Part shown: in pieces, positions 1-12,903 of the stretch | Layout of the letters: the number at the start of each line of letters is the position of its first letter | How positions within the stretch are numbered: position 1 is the stretch's first letter | DNA from: Favolaschia claudopus | Lineage: Eukaryota > Basidiomycota > Agaricomycetes > Agaricales > Mycenaceae | Assembly: GCA_037176885.1 (NCBI GenBank) | Contig: JAWWNJ010000010.1 | Location: 372,001-436,000 of the forward strand | Direction of reading: 5' to 3' | Length of the DNA stretch: 64,000 nucleotides | Notes under the pieces: model-generated | Database searches by the model: none | Told to the model about the DNA's origin: nothing | Seen by the model: only the letters and a program-made list of their open reading frames with translations | Position numbers and translations under genes: made by a program

Positions 1-1389
1 CGGAGTGAGTACGAGTGGTCCTTCCTCATCCTCTCGAGCCGAGAGTGGAGGACGGCACATCGCATGAAAAGAGATTAGGGGTGTTGGTACTGTTGTCGCC
101 TGCCTCTACGAGACAATGAGTACACGACGCAGAAAGCTGTTGAGATCACACCTGGGGAAGTAGAGGGCACAATGGGGGTCGGAATCAAATAATAAGGTCT
201 GGTTACTTGGATTCAGTGGGTACTGGTAGAACTTGATCCAGCGTACGCTCTTTTATATGAGGCACCGGGAGACGATGAGCTCGAGTACAAGGACAGTAGA
301 TGATTCCCCAAGCAGCACAAAGACACCTTGTACCTCAAGGTCGGTTTTCGGAATACTAAATGAATCTATGAATTTTGTGAAAAGTACTCGAGTCTTGTTT
401 AAACAAATAAGTCGACTAGAGACCTGGATCTCGCTGGTTTGAAGTGAGTCCCGATCGGTTTGAAGAGCATTTGAAGGGATATCTTGCTGAGTTAGTGGCA
501 TAAGAAGAGACCATGATGCGTGTAAGACACGCAGAAGGGGAACAAGTTGGAGGTGAGTGGCTCAAAACCGAGTCGCTTGTGAAACAAGCGACAAGGAAGA
601 TGACAAGAGTCCGACGGCTATCAAAGATTTCCGAGTCCGGCATCGCCGGACCGTCGCGTCATCGCCTTCATCTCCTCCCAACTCTCCTCCTCGCACAGGC
701 CATCTGCTAGGCTACCCTGGTGTTTCACACTGGGGTCGCATTTCTCTACCCGACGCTGCTGCTCTACTCTCATTCCTGGATTAGTTACTCCGGGTGTCTT
801 ATGCCTCTGACTCACTTATGTAGATCTCTTGACTTGAATGATCTGCGGGTCGTGCTCTCGTCATGACCTTGTTCCCAAACCATCCCAATTCCCAATCCGT
901 TCCTTCGACGCTTCACAACTTTACCTACGTTTGCGCTTGAATGATCTGCGCGCGCCGTCGTTTCGTGGCGACAGTTCTCCCACACATTTTTTTGGCAATC
1001 CATTTGTTCTTCAACCCTTCACAATTTTCTGCCTCGACTATCACCGACTCGTGTATGCCCTTGCCAATTTTGCGGGGTGGGCTGGGGTGGCTGGCTTTCC
1101 CTCCCACCACTTGCTCGGATTTTATTCCGACATTGTTTGTCCGATGTCCATTCTTCTATAGACTGCTCTTCACCCTATCGTCCACTTGACCATATCTGGA
1201 ACAAAGCCTCACCGAATCGGGCACATCCAACACCTCGTGCCTGTTTGCGATTTTAGGAACAATGTCAGAAAAACAAGGACTTCCACAATATTTAACGGCG
1301 CCAGTCACGCGTCCCAATCTCACCTTAGACTTTCAGCACTCCCCCAAATCGTTCTGACATTGCCCGCGTTTTACGCTGACAACGTATCT
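1..1389. other. no gene recognised
   Basis: Upstream flank of the first transposase gene. Only short unrelated open frames are present. The frame of the transposase first exon stays open back to 1186, but the residues before the Met at 1390 resemble nothing in the paralogue at 38 kb. I see no terminal inverted repeat or repeat here. Confidence 0.5.
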
Positions 1390-4300
1390 ATGCCTAAGAC
1401 CTTCACCTGTCGCAATTGCCCTTTCACGAATGGTGTCGACCACGAGGTTACCAAGGAAGAAAGAGACGAACATCGGCTTCTCGTGCTTCAGCATCACGCC
1501 ACTGCTGGTTCCCTCCCGCACTCAGCCACGCCTGCGGCTAGCGCGACTTTGCCTGCACCGCATTCTGCCCCAGAACCACGCCCACCAGACGAAAACAGTC
1601 TCGAACGCTTGGCAGACTTGGTGACGGCAATGGTGCTAACAGACGACGGCCCGACACCTCTCCAACAGCCTTCTAAGCTTTTCGACTCCCGGGAAGCCGT
1701 GCAGGAGATGCGCGCTCCAGACATTCCCGAGAAATTTCAGCCCATTCCTTTCGATGAAGCATCTCGTAGCGTGGCTACTCTCATTCAACGAGCAGCTACC
1801 GCAACTCCCCAAATGCTACCTTCGACGCGGAGAAGCACGAAAGGGAAGGAAACTCTAGACGAGATCGATAGTCGCGTGACTGGGGCAATCAATAGCCTGA
1901 CCGCTCCTCTTGCGCGGGGAACGGCTATGCTCAATACCCTGGCAACTGCATCGGAGACAGCTCAGTTTGCGACAGACACTTTCCGTGCGCTCAAACCGAA
2001 TGTAAATTTGAAAGAACAGAGGGAACACGTCGAATCAAATATTCGAATCTTGCAAAAGCACATTGACGTGCTATCTGCGAGAATTCGCACTGACGAACCC
2101 ATCTCAAACGGTAAGCAACCATCATACATTTAGAACTTTCATTGCTTATCCACTTCCTAGATCATGGCTTCTCTAATCCTCTCGCCTTCGCTGGTGTCGA
2201 GCCCATGCGATACAACGCTGGTGAGCCGTAGCTCGCTTGAACGCGAGTTGTCATTGATCCGCTTTCTAGAAAACGTTTTTTCGAGCCCTATCCGCGATTT
2301 AAATCTCGTCGCGCAGTTAGTGATTTTGCTCGCAGTCATCGGGAATGTCATTGTCGGCATTGCAACGAATCCGTGCAATTTTTTCATCGAAGGCATGAGC
2401 CTGGTCGTTCAGGCGACGATGATGCTGCATGCTCCTTCTGGTGCTTCCCACGATGCTGCCAAAGAGTTAACACTAAAATCCCTTCCTTCGAATCTTCACG
2501 CGGCCCTGGAACGCCTGAAAATCGATAGCACCACCACTGTGTATGCTGTATGTCCCTCGTGCAGCTTTACCCATGCACCAATGGAAGATAGGCTCACTGG
2601 AGAGACTACCTACCCTTCCATATGCGATAACAAGCTTGTCAAGAGCAAAGGGCTTGTCCCCTGCGGAGAAGCGTTGACAGAACGCCGGCACGACAAATTG
2701 CGACCCATCAAGCCCTTTGTCTTCCCTTCCTTCGAAGAGTATGTTGCGAAACTCATCTCGCATCCTGTGATCGAGGAGATGTGCGACAAAGCATGCGATG
2801 ACGCCTTTGCGTCCTTGGACAACAACGATCATGAATTTGTCACCAAGGTCTTTGAGGCCGAATTCCTGAAGACGTTTCCCGCCCCTGCGAATCAAGGCTC
2901 TCGCAAACAAACAATTTTCATCGACAGAGGAGAGCGGATGAGATTGGCTTTTGAAGTGCAGCTGGATTTTTTTAATCCACACGGAATGCGCGTGCGAGGG
3001 AACCACGATTCCATCGGCATCCTTTCCGCTGCTCTTCTCAACCTCGACGATGACATTCGCTACAAGCCAGAGTACATGTTCACCTGCATAATTCCGGGCC
3101 CACACGAGGTCGATGTTGAGGAAATTAATTACTTTTTGCGCCCTTTTATCGATGTTTTCGTTGAAAGTTGGGAGCGTGGCCTCAATATCGCTCCAACCGG
3201 GGGTTCGCCATCGGGTAGAGATGTTGACATAGCGGTTGTGTTGTCAGTTAATGACCTCCCTGCCGCCCGGAAAGTCTCTGGTATGGCAGGCCACAAATCG
3301 CATTTTTTTTGCACTGTGTGCAACCTCTATCACAAAACGAATATCAAAGATACGGACTACGAGAAGTGGGAATATCGGGACGTGGACGAATTGCGTGCTC
3401 AAGCCTTTGCTTGGCGGGACGCGGGAAAGTTGTCAAGACGTACCAAGTTATTCCAGGAGTCAGGTGTACGTTGGTCGGAGATGTGGCGTCTCCCATATTG
3501 GAATCCTACTCGAATGCTCGTCATTGATGTGATGCACTGCGTCTTGGAAGGCATCGTGCATTTGCATTGCCGCCGTATTCTGAAAATTGACGAGACTGTT
3601 GCGAAGGCGAAGGAGGTTCATGTCGCATTCGAATATCCATGGGTCAAGTACGTCCCGCCACCGGAAGATGCCCCGCCAGCAGTCAAGAAAAACGCTCTGA
3701 ACGAACACGAGGAACAACAAGTGCTCAAGATTCAGTCTGGGTTGCAACAGGCCATTGTTCCCGCCAACAGTGATACCCCTGGCACAAACGAAGAAGACCT
3801 CAGAAAGAAACTCACGGGCTGCAATGTCCCTGCGCTGCGCTTTGTCGTTTCGTCGCTCCATCTGCCGGTAGATCCCAAAGTCTCAACAAAAGCTCCCTAC
3901 GTTGATGCACTCATTACTTGGGTAAGGACATATCATTCTCGAGATCGAGATTTTCTTTCTCACTGTCCTTGAATAGCGTTTCACACAGCCGTTGACATGT
4001 CCCGAATTTGTCCCCAAGACCGTCAGCTCCCAACTGTTAGCATTCATTCAGAACGTCATTTCGTTAACGATTATCCCTGCCTGGATCAACTCGGTTCCGC
4101 ACAACTACGGAACTAACAATCCAGGAACAATGAAGGCCGATGAATGGCGTCTGCTCGCAACAATCTATATCCCAATCGCTCTCGTTTTGGCATGGGGGGA
4201 AGCAACATACGACGTCGAGAGACGTGCAGATCTGTTGGCCCACAGCATGGCTTTGTTTCAAGCCGTGTCACTGGTCATGCGTTATTCAGCTTCACGAGAT

Positions 4301-5097
4301 CGGGCCAACTCATACCGTGAACTCCTCAAAGAATGGGTAAACGGATTACACCTTCTTCCACATGCCGCCGACGACCACACAGCGCGGCCCAACATTCATG
4401 CTGCGTTCCACCTCTACGACTTTATCCTTCTCTTCGGACCTGTGGTTTCCTGGTGGTGCTTCCCGTTCGAGCGTCTGATAGGCCTTCTGCAGAAGATCAA
4501 CACTAACAGTCATGTTGGAGGGGAATTGGAGGCGACGATAACGCGATCTTTTTGGAAGGGGGCCAACCTTCGCAGAGAGCTTGCTCGTTCAGATTGTCCC
4601 GAATTCATCAAACAACTGAAGATCTTGTTTGATCGCACATTTTCCCCGCGCCACGATAGAAGTGTAGAATCGGTTCCAAACGAGAATGGAAATGACCGCG
4701 CTCATTATACGCACCAAGGAGTCAATTATTCGCGAGCCACCACACATCTGGGTAACAGCCTCGTTTTATATTATCCCTCTCCGGAAGCCTCGACGGCAAT
4801 CGCTGGAAGCATCCAACGTATCCAGACTGTGGGAGACCAAACAGTATTCCACATCCAACGACAAGAGCTTCTACCCCCCGGCGAGTCTGATCCATTTGCG
4901 CCTTTCATTCACTTCCCTGCCAAAACCTATTCGTCCACCATGCAGGAAGTGGTGGATCAGATACCCCCCCATTCTATTCTTTCTCATTGCGCAAGATTTG
5001 AGTTCTCCAGAAACCGTGCAGTGATACTGAATTTATCCAGAGTAAGTTGCTCTTCCCCCTCCGCACTCCCATGAGACTCACGAACTTGTAGCAATGA
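1390..5097 (+). CDS. Tnp2-like (CACTA/EnSpm) transposase, copy 1
   Basis: Predicted cut-and-paste DNA transposase of the Tnp2/CACTA type. Proposed exons are 1390-2110, 2161-2220, 2270-3921, 3977-5041 and 5092-5097; all phases agree and the last exon holds only Gln and the stop. The N-terminus has a CxxC pair (FTCRNCPF), then a low-complexity linker, a second zinc-ribbon-like CPSC segment, and the catalytic region. Landmarks shared with the copy at 38 kb are LDFFNP, the GP motif near the third exon centre, NDLPAARK, LPYWNPTR followed by D-x-MHC-x-LEG, and the FPFERxIGLLQ...INTN...GELEAT block typical of Tnp2. Met 1390 was chosen because it precedes the conserved CxxC by six residues, as in the paralogue. 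The 60-nt second exon has no counterpart in the paralogue. I found no terminal inverted repeats around this copy, so it may be the relic of an older element or a stand-alone gene. The frame looks intact. Confidence 0.8.
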
Positions 5098-5338
5098 ACT
5101 TGGACCTTGTGAATGTCGTGCACTTGGATTATGAGTGCTCCTGTCGCCGTTTTCTTTGCATGTAGGTAGATAGAATTGATGCTTGATACAAAAGAAACGA
5201 ACCACCACGCCAGACGTTTGAAAGCAGCAGTATACAGTAGTATTAATGCAGAAGAGTAACAAAGGTCTTATAGTCGCCCAAGTCGGCACAACAGGGCCAT
5301 TACGTGATTCACCAGCGCCACTTTGTTTTTTGCTTTGG

Positions 5339-5450
5339 ACCACCATCCTCTTGCAGGCGATTTTCGCCTACGACAGGCTTTTGGGCTCAGCTGCTTTCGC
5401 AACTCATTGGCGTATACGCCGGTGACTTTCTTGCTGTTTCTGTCGTTGTA
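5339..5450 (+). repeat. palindrome-bearing repeat, copy 1
   Basis: This stretch resembles 6604-6720. Both copies share an inverted repeat GGCGA-TTT-TCGCC followed about 60-75 bp later by the 12-bp palindrome GGCGTATACGCC and then GGTGACTT. Both copies are in the same orientation. Sequence between the palindromes is less conserved than the palindromes. Confidence 0.6.
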
Positions 5451-6603
5451 TGACCCACAGAGACGCCAATATCTGGCACTCATCGACTTGCCTCCGCCCA
5501 CATCATACGACAAATTGGACTTGCCCCAACACCTGGCTTACTTATGGATGCTATCTTAGCCACAGGTTGTTTCTGGATCCACCGAGGTGCGCAACTTTCC
5601 ATAGTACCAGCTTCTCGCTCCTGACGCATCCTCATCCAGACTGAGGGTGAAAATCTATTTCCAGTCTCCTACGCATCATCTAAATACCTACACCGACGAT
5701 AGTTGAGGTACGCTTAGTGTCTCTACAGCAACCATCCGTGCTCATTTTACGCCAACTCTAAAAGCCGATGATGTGACGACTACAACTGGCTCCGTCCGCT
5801 CGAATCCTCCTCTGGATCGTAGCTGTTATGCAACCCAATGACCCTTATCGTGGCTCTCTGATCGTTGTAGCCAACAATGGGGCAGTTACCTGACGCTCAT
5901 CGTGCACCCCATCGTGCATCTGGCGTTCCGTCGTCCTCCGTCGTCTCCAACGACTGCTCCTTCATCTTGCTTCCCAACTCGCCATCCCCCTTCCTGAATG
6001 CTTTGACTGGCTCTCCCGTTCACGGTCCTGCTTTTTTCATCGACACAAACCCCCATTGCCAAGGGAGGCTGGTCGCCATTCAATCCCGCCACAGCCACAT
6101 CCGCCATCCTCGTTGACTGTGACCGTAGGTGAAGCTTAGCGGCGTGGGGAGGAGTTGAATGGACGGTTTGTGCATTAGCTCCTCTATTTCTGTGCTGGCT
6201 CATCTCAGATTCATGCCGCAGGGTGGTTGGGAGCGACATGAGCTTCTCTACAGGGCTACGTTTCCACCAGACTCCCGTGCCTATATGGTCTACCTTCATT
6301 ACTTATACCATACTGCATGCTGCTTGATGGACACGATCTGGGGCGAGCCGCGAGATTTCCACCAAAATCTTGTGTCTACATCGTCTTCACTCACCTTTTA
6401 TAGTATGTACCCTCTACTAGTCGGAATGTGTATATAGCTAGAGACAATGCACAATGAAATAGATTAGAGTTATCTACGAAACAGAACTGGTGCCGCGCGC
6501 ACGCGCAGGCAGCTTAGCACTTGTCCAAAAATCAAGTGAATACTACTGAATAGACGCCCGAAAAGGAAATTTTTCCGCCTACGCGTGACATCGACTGTTG
6601 TCT

Positions 6604-6720
6604 ACTGGCCATCCTCTTGCGGGCGATTTTCGCCTGCAACAGGCTTATTCGATTGATTGACCGCAACTAAATTCCAACAACTCACTGGCGTATACGCCGG
6701 TGACTTGCTTGCTCTACTCT
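6604..6720 (+). repeat. palindrome-bearing repeat, copy 2
   Basis: Diverged direct repeat of 5339-5450. It keeps GGCGATTTTCGCC and GGCGTATACGCC in the same order and orientation, with different spacer sequence. Confidence 0.6.
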
Positions 6721-9547
6721 TCTATTGTTTTGCCACCGAGAAGGATCTCTATGGACTTCGAGCTCCTCAACCAAATCCCTCTCCGTGATGTCTCTGTGTA
6801 CTCCAGAATGCCACCATGTCTCACTCAGAAGCTAGTTGGGTCCGTGACCGTTCTCAATATCAAATCCTCAGTTCTAATATTCACTACGAGGGTAGATGTC
6901 CACTCCGATATCTATTAACTCGCCTCAATGTCAGTTTGGGTCTTGAACAATGATATCCGGAGTCTGGGCGGAATGTCAACAACCGGACTTTGTTTCGAGT
7001 GCTTTGGGTCAGTGACTGCTCACGATATCAAGTTTCCCTTTCTGACACTCATTTTGGGGGTAGATTGTACATCTCGGTGTCTGGCTCCATCTTCCGCATC
7101 TCAGTTTGGTTCGAACGACCGGAACGAATATGCAGGTCAGTAGACATAAGAGCCGACAGGGGAATTTTTGACTAACTTCTGGTCACTCAGGAATCTGCAC
7201 ATGTATCTTTCCTCAAGAAAATACGGCGTCTTGAGCCAAGGATATGGGGTGAGTTTGCATTGAATCCATGAGCACACGTGCGACTCACAAGAAGGAAAGA
7301 GATGCTATCAGAACTGTGTCGATTTTTCAAACAACAAGAGTTCAAGAAAGACGATAGTCGAAGCTTCTACAGCATCGAATAGCTCTACGACAGTGAGTCT
7401 CCCAATATCAAAACACTCGAAACTTCTCTAAACCTCATTAAGCATGACCGTCGGTGCATCTCTGGCTGCTGCTGCTGTCAAAGCCCACCGCGCGTCACTA
7501 GCCCTGAATCAACCAGTTTATACGACACGCAGACATCCAATGTTCCCGTACGCGCGAGCCCGACCGCTTCGAAAAAGCGAATTCCCGTTTCCGTTCTGAG
7601 TATTTGCGTTCCATTTTCAAACCATCCTATGGCCTTGGCGTCTGCGCCGTCTGAATCATCCTCAGCATCGCCTTCATACTCAGGCTTGCGCGATGATGTA
7701 CGATATATGTCTTGCAAGTCGGGAGTAGCGGCGGCTACGGCGCGGTTTCTCGCCATGAAGGAGACGTTGGTGCCTTTGGCTACCATGGGCGTCATCGTCG
7801 GGTCTGCTGGGCGGTTAATTTGCACTTTCGCTCAGGAAAATCCATAATGTCAGAAGGATACACGAGCTGGGTGAACTGGAGACCGGTGCCATCTGCAGCC
7901 GTGGGGTGCGTGAATGTACCCCAGTGGCATAACGGAACGTGAGCGCCACTGCCTATGAACTTCTTCGAGGGCAGAAGATATGGAGGGGTTGGATGAGCCG
8001 GAAGGGAATGAGGATTCACAGACGTCGGCTGTGCTTGCATTGTGAGGCTATCCGACTAACATTCCTTTTCTGTAAACTCATTCAACGCACAGCGACAATT
8101 ATTGGCTACCCTGGCCCTCACTTACGGCGAGAGCGAAGCTGGTATCAAATTGTTCCCATGCATTCATTAGCTTCCATGGCATCTTATACCGCTCTCGTTT
8201 GCGAATACCAAATCGGATTGCCTGGTTCCGTCGGCGGTTTAAACTAGCTGTGAGACCTCGAAGATTTCATTTGTCGAGCCAAGCTGGATTTCTCGTAGAA
8301 GTGCCGTTAGAAGCCTGCTTCCGCTGTTGCAAGTTCACCCGGTGTACCGCATACCCCTGACGTCGGCTTGCTTCTCTGGTCATCAGGCTGAGCGATGGTC
8401 GGTTGGTATGTCGGAATATCCTTCTTCGTCGCGACCGCGCCCAATCACGTTCAGGGCGGTCGAGAAGGCTCGAAGTTCTTGATAGAGCTGACGTGAGTAG
8501 TAAAGCCATCGATGCAGAATTTCACTTACGCTGTCTTTGCCGGATTAGATATGTCGTATCGCTTCTGCCGCCGATATCCAAGCAGCGTGATCAATGATGA
8601 AGAGGCCACGGAGCGTGGGACGCTAAAACTTTCCCCTTCGATGCGACCGTATGCATCGATGGACCACTCGCGACCATGCTCTGCCGCCGTTGGCGGTTTC
8701 AGCTCCCCAGTAGCAGACAGCTATCAGAAAGAAACGGTGTCTGCTACAACGGTTGCACTACCTCCACCTGCGCTGCGGATACGACCGCCAATGGCCCCCA
8801 GTACGAGAGTGATGAGAAGAAGCCGCAGCCTAGTCTAGAGTCGCATCCCCGCGCTCTTCACCATATACCCCACCCACGGTCAACCGAGCTTGCGATTTTG
8901 ATCGTCATGGGGGGCAGAGATAGCGCAGACGGAGATAGGGATAGAGGCGGGAACGAGCACGAGTCGAGGAGCTCGGGATCGCGGTAGTTGGCAGCGCAGC
9001 GGTGGCGGTGACGGCGTCGATGAGAGGCCGTCGATGCGTCGATAGCAGCTGCTGCTGCTGGTGAGGGAGCGGGCGAAGGGGAGGTGCGGGGGAATGGCAT
9101 CGTCGATAGGGATGGAGTGAAGGGGTGGTGGACTGGCATCGAAGTCGAGCGGGCTAGAAAGTAGACGTGTCAAATCTTCCCTGTATGCTTTCGACGCATC
9201 ACCTTCACGGTCTCCGCTACCTCACCCCTCTCCATCGCTCTCAGGCCCAAGCTGAAGGTCACGCTCGACGGCGAGTGTGCATCTGACACGGTGGTGGTGA
9301 AGAAATCCACCAACGACGACGGTGTGAGTAGACAAAAATGCAGAGCTCGTGGGGATGGTGACGAGGAGCACTGGTAGGCGAGCGTCGATGTGTCGAAGTC
9401 GCAGCGACGGCGGGCGAAGATAAAGGCAACGGGCGGGCGAAGGTGCGGGACGGCATCGTCGATGGAGATGATGACGGTAAATGGCCGCATCATTTCTACC
9501 GTTCTTCTCATCCCACCTCCTCCTCTCCTCCTTCACCCCAACCTGAA

Positions 9548-10254
9548 TCAGTCAACATACGTCGGCGGACAATCCTTCCCCCTCCCCGCCCCCATCCCCA
9601 TCCCATCATCCTTCTCATTCGTATACACCACCGCCCCTTCCCTACTCCTCCTCCCCCTCGCCTCCAACCGTGCCACGCGTTCGCGAAGAGCGGTCGTTTC
9701 CGTTTCGAGCGAGGTGAGGCGCCAGGCGAGGGCGGCGGATTCGTTTCCTGTTTCGTTGGGGAGTTGTGTGAATGTCGAGCAGGGTTTAGGCTTGAATGGG
9801 TTCGAGGAAAACGAAGAGGAGCGCGTGCGTATGCAGAAGAACACCCCGCCGAGAACGACGAGCGAGGCGGCAATGCTGGCACCGACGGAGGCGGCTATAG
9901 CTACGGCGGTGCCGTTGCTGGTGCTGATGTCGCTGGAGACGCCGATGATGGTGGCAGTGGGGTCGGACTCGGACGCTGATGCGCTGGGCCGAGCGGATGT
10001 TGTTAAGAAATTGGATGGGGAGGCAGATGAGAATGAGACAGCGGAAGAGGAGATTGAGGAGGCGTTAACGAAGCCAGAGGATAGAGAAATTGGGGTCTGC
10101 GAATGCAAAAGCATAAGTGGGCACTGTCAGCTACCTGCATACTAGCCAGGGAGTCGTCTGCACTCGACACATTCTTTTCCTTGCCGTCCTCCACAGCCTC
10201 GCACCTCCAAATGCCTGCATCTGTCGAGGGCCGGTGAAGCAGCAAAGACAGCAA
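9548..10254 (-). CDS. single-pass membrane protein, Ser/Thr-rich (partial)
   Basis: On the minus strand a Ser/Thr-rich stretch (...SSISSSAVSFSS...) leads into a hydrophobic membrane segment of about 22 residues (VAIAASVGASIAASLVVLGG). A basic cytoplasmic start, a heptad-like segment (WRLTSLETETTALRERVARLEA) and the C-terminus CPPTYVD follow. This is the usual layout of mucin-like membrane proteins of mushrooms. A GT..AG intron at about 10134-10097 joins in phase to an upstream exon reaching Met 10254. That exon has no signal peptide, so the true 5' end probably lies further upstream, perhaps including the open frame at 10487-10693. No function can be assigned. Confidence 0.55.
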
Positions 10255-11138
10255 CGGAAGTGCGTCCAGCTTAACTCGATCCCTCTAGCTTGGAATCACT
10301 TGTCTATGTGACGCCGACAGCCGTGCTGGGAGGTCGATGACGGAAGGTATGAAACGCCGCACATCGGCAGGACGGCGGTGTAGTCCGTTGTAGGAGGGTA
10401 GAATCGGTACGGGAGGTGCATGAGTTTACAAGGGAACGGAAGGGGTGCGGATGAGTGCGATGCCAGATTGAAACACGGGAAGCGATTTAATCAAAACAAC
10501 AGTACCAAATGCAAGTCGGGAACCCGGTGCCACTGCCTTGCTCGATATCTAAGTTAACTCGAGCAGAAAACACCATCGTACCTTGTGGGTCAATTGTGGT
10601 TCGATTCATTGAACCCTGAAAAACCTCTGTGCCGTCACGCCGGTTACGTGCGCTAACTTCAATTCGTAGAAAGCTCGGATGAGAAGGCCACATACCGATT
10701 CAATCTTCTCATAATCTGCACTCAGGCAGCCAGGCTATCGAGTCCTCGCCAGCTCATCAGTAACACTAGGCTTGCGGGCTCAAGTGCGAATCGTCGAGAG
10801 TTCGAATTCCTTTTGAACGGTCTGGCGCGCGCCAAATGTGGCTCTCAGAACGCGGAAGAACTTACGGATGAAGCGACTCACCGAATGATCATCTGTTCTG
10901 TGCCCTAGTGTGACCCGCGTCGGATTCAGTCCGAAGACACCCGGATATTCGCGCTTAGCCTACGTTTCTCGTTAGTGGGCCAGAAGAAACTGTGTACACA
11001 TCTTGCATACTCGTCTTCAATGATAGTTCTCGATGAAGTCCAAGGGCGGGGATCGTGACTTCCCGTTCCGAATGCGGAAGGTCACGATCCCTCTCTTCTC
11101 TAGCTCATCTTACCTCTATACTTGGCCTCCTCCATCCT
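10255..11138. other. no clear gene
   Basis: It may contain 5' exons of the membrane protein encoded on the minus strand at 9548-10254 (open frame 10693-10487), but I could not join them. Nothing else is recognisable. Confidence 0.35.
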
Positions 11139-11842
11139 ATGCCTCGTAGACCGCGCTCTCGTCCATCTGCTGCTAGCCGCTGGGCCGCCATTCGCGCACC
11201 CGGGACCAACTCTATAGCCACAGTCTGTTTTTCAATTGGCTGACGAAACTCGTCTGTACCGTCGTTTACAGGCGAATTCGCATTCCTATCGGTCATTTGT
11301 CACCGGCCCTAGCCCTTACTCTCAAGATGCAAACGGTTTCGTCTATCTTCATTCGCGAATTGCGTATAGCGATATTGCGCAATTCCAGCGCGGTCATATT
11401 ACCTTCGACGAGCTCTCGATCCGTTTCGAAATCAAGCTGGGCCATACCAATAATTTGCGGCGGCGGTTCAAGGAATACAAGAAGTGTACCGACGGATATC
11501 TGTTCTTCTGGCATTGTGCGTATACAACAACAAGCCGAATGTTACTTGGTGAGATCATTTAATCTCGAAACGACTGTCAACTGACCTTTCGGCGTCGCAG
11601 AACGGCTAGTTCACCTCTCGCTCATTCAGCTTGGCGCCAGAATCAGCCGCTATCGCTGCTTCGGATGTGGTAAACGCCACCGCGAGTATTATAGTTTTCA
11701 TGTTGTCAAAGGTTTCGTTGGATTGAGACACTTGACGGAATTTTGGTTGGGAGCTCTCGGGGAAGTTGCTTCGCAAAAGTTAGTCGTCTTTCTTGTTGTT
11801 CCCCGAGCAACACTAACTTTACCTTGCAGAGTTCTTTTCTAA
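11139..11842 (+). CDS. T5orf172 / GIY-YIG-like domain protein
   Basis: Four exons: 11139-11222, 11272-11548, 11601-11778 and 11830-11842 (phases 0, 1 and 2). A basic, Arg-rich N-terminus precedes GFVYLHSR, then IKLGHTNNLRRRFKEYKKC and ERLVHLSLIQLGARISRYRCFGC with HREYYSF, and ends SQKVLF. The order GxVY...KLGxTxNLxRR...ER..H is the pattern of T5orf172 (GIY-YIG superfamily) proteins common in Agaricomycetes. The family is assumed to bind or cut DNA; its function in fungi is not known. The protein is about 183 residues and seems complete. Met 11139 was chosen because it gives an exon that splices in phase 0 into the conserved domain. Confidence 0.75.
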
Positions 11843-12224
11843 TCGAATAGCATTCTCGTATGTAGCTACATACAAAACATAGCATAGCGCAGACGTTGGA
11901 GACAGTCCAGTAGTAGGCTTGAACAAACGGGGGGGCAAAGCAGTAAGTTTCTTGGAAGAAACCATGAATCAGCTACATGCTCACACTCTTCCCAGTATGG
12001 AACGCGCACAAAGGCAAGCTGCAGAGTCGGGAGACACGGTGCGTGTGTCCACGATGATATATTACTGAAACAGCTACTCTACTCTGCAAAGCAGCTTTGT
12101 AGGGGCATAGCGTGCTGCCCACGAACTGTATTACGATTACACACTGTTCTTAACATCAGCCAATACACTTCTTTCTTTGCTCGCTTCACTTTCGGTTATA
12201 AGGTTACTTTCAGAATCATTCTGG

Positions 12225-12850
12225 TTACTTACTTGTCAAGTCCACGACTTCGCGTAGTCCAAGGCTCACTGGCAGAGATGTTTGTGGACAAACTCCAGAC
12301 CATCTGCGAACCGTCGGCGGACGAGCAGTCGATGGTCTACGGACGAGAAGCCGCTCGTCGCACGACGGTCGCACGACGGTCGCGCGATAATGTTTCGACC
12401 CAGCCGACACAATTGGTTTCGACTTTAGTTTCGTCTCGCACGAAATAAAAGTCTATAGAAAATATTTCGCTTCTATTTCGAGCCGACCTAAATACAAGCC
12501 GATGCCTTGTATTTCGGCTTATGTTTCGTGCCGGCCGATACTTAACCGATGCCTAATGTGCCGAATTCTCTTTCGGCTTAACCTATTCTCAACCCGAAAC
12601 AAAATATTTCGTACTTATCTTTCGACCCGCACGGCACAAAAGACGAAGAATTGTCTTTCGGCTAACTTTCGGCTGAGACGAAACAAAGCCGATTTCTATT
12701 GTTTCGCCTTGCCTATCGAGCGGCACGACAACTAAGTCTAAATATTGCGCATCGGCTTATGTTTCAACTCAGTCTATTGGTAAGTCGACACAAATTGTTT
12801 CGGTATGTAGATCGGCTCAGTCGAAAGTTCGTTTTTTTCGGTGTGAGTGG
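12225..12850. repeat. decayed short-motif repeat tract (TTTCG / CGGCT rich)
   Basis: About 600 bp in which TTTCG, CGGCT and their complements recur every few tens of bases. The 5' part has two copies of GCACGACGGTC and two of CGGACGAG. There is no consistent reading frame. It resembles a diverged tandem array or the remains of a repeat-rich transposon end. Confidence 0.5.
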
Positions 12851-12903
12851 TATCTTTTCAATAACATTATTACTAATTTAATTCACACCGACATTACATA
12901 ATA

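Larger units (their letters stand above)
5098..9547. other. gene-poor region
   Basis: About 4.4 kb with many short open frames but none with family features, codon continuity or a convincing exon chain. It holds the two diverged palindrome-bearing repeats listed separately. The rest may be decayed genes or non-coding DNA. Confidence 0.5.

Noticed and set aside
2473..3105. 210-codon minus-strand frame inside transposase copy 1
   Set aside because: Antisense shadow of a long coding exon.
10740..10812. tRNA gene suggested by GAGTTCGAATTCC
   Set aside because: No matching A box, acceptor stem or anticodon arm could be folded around it.
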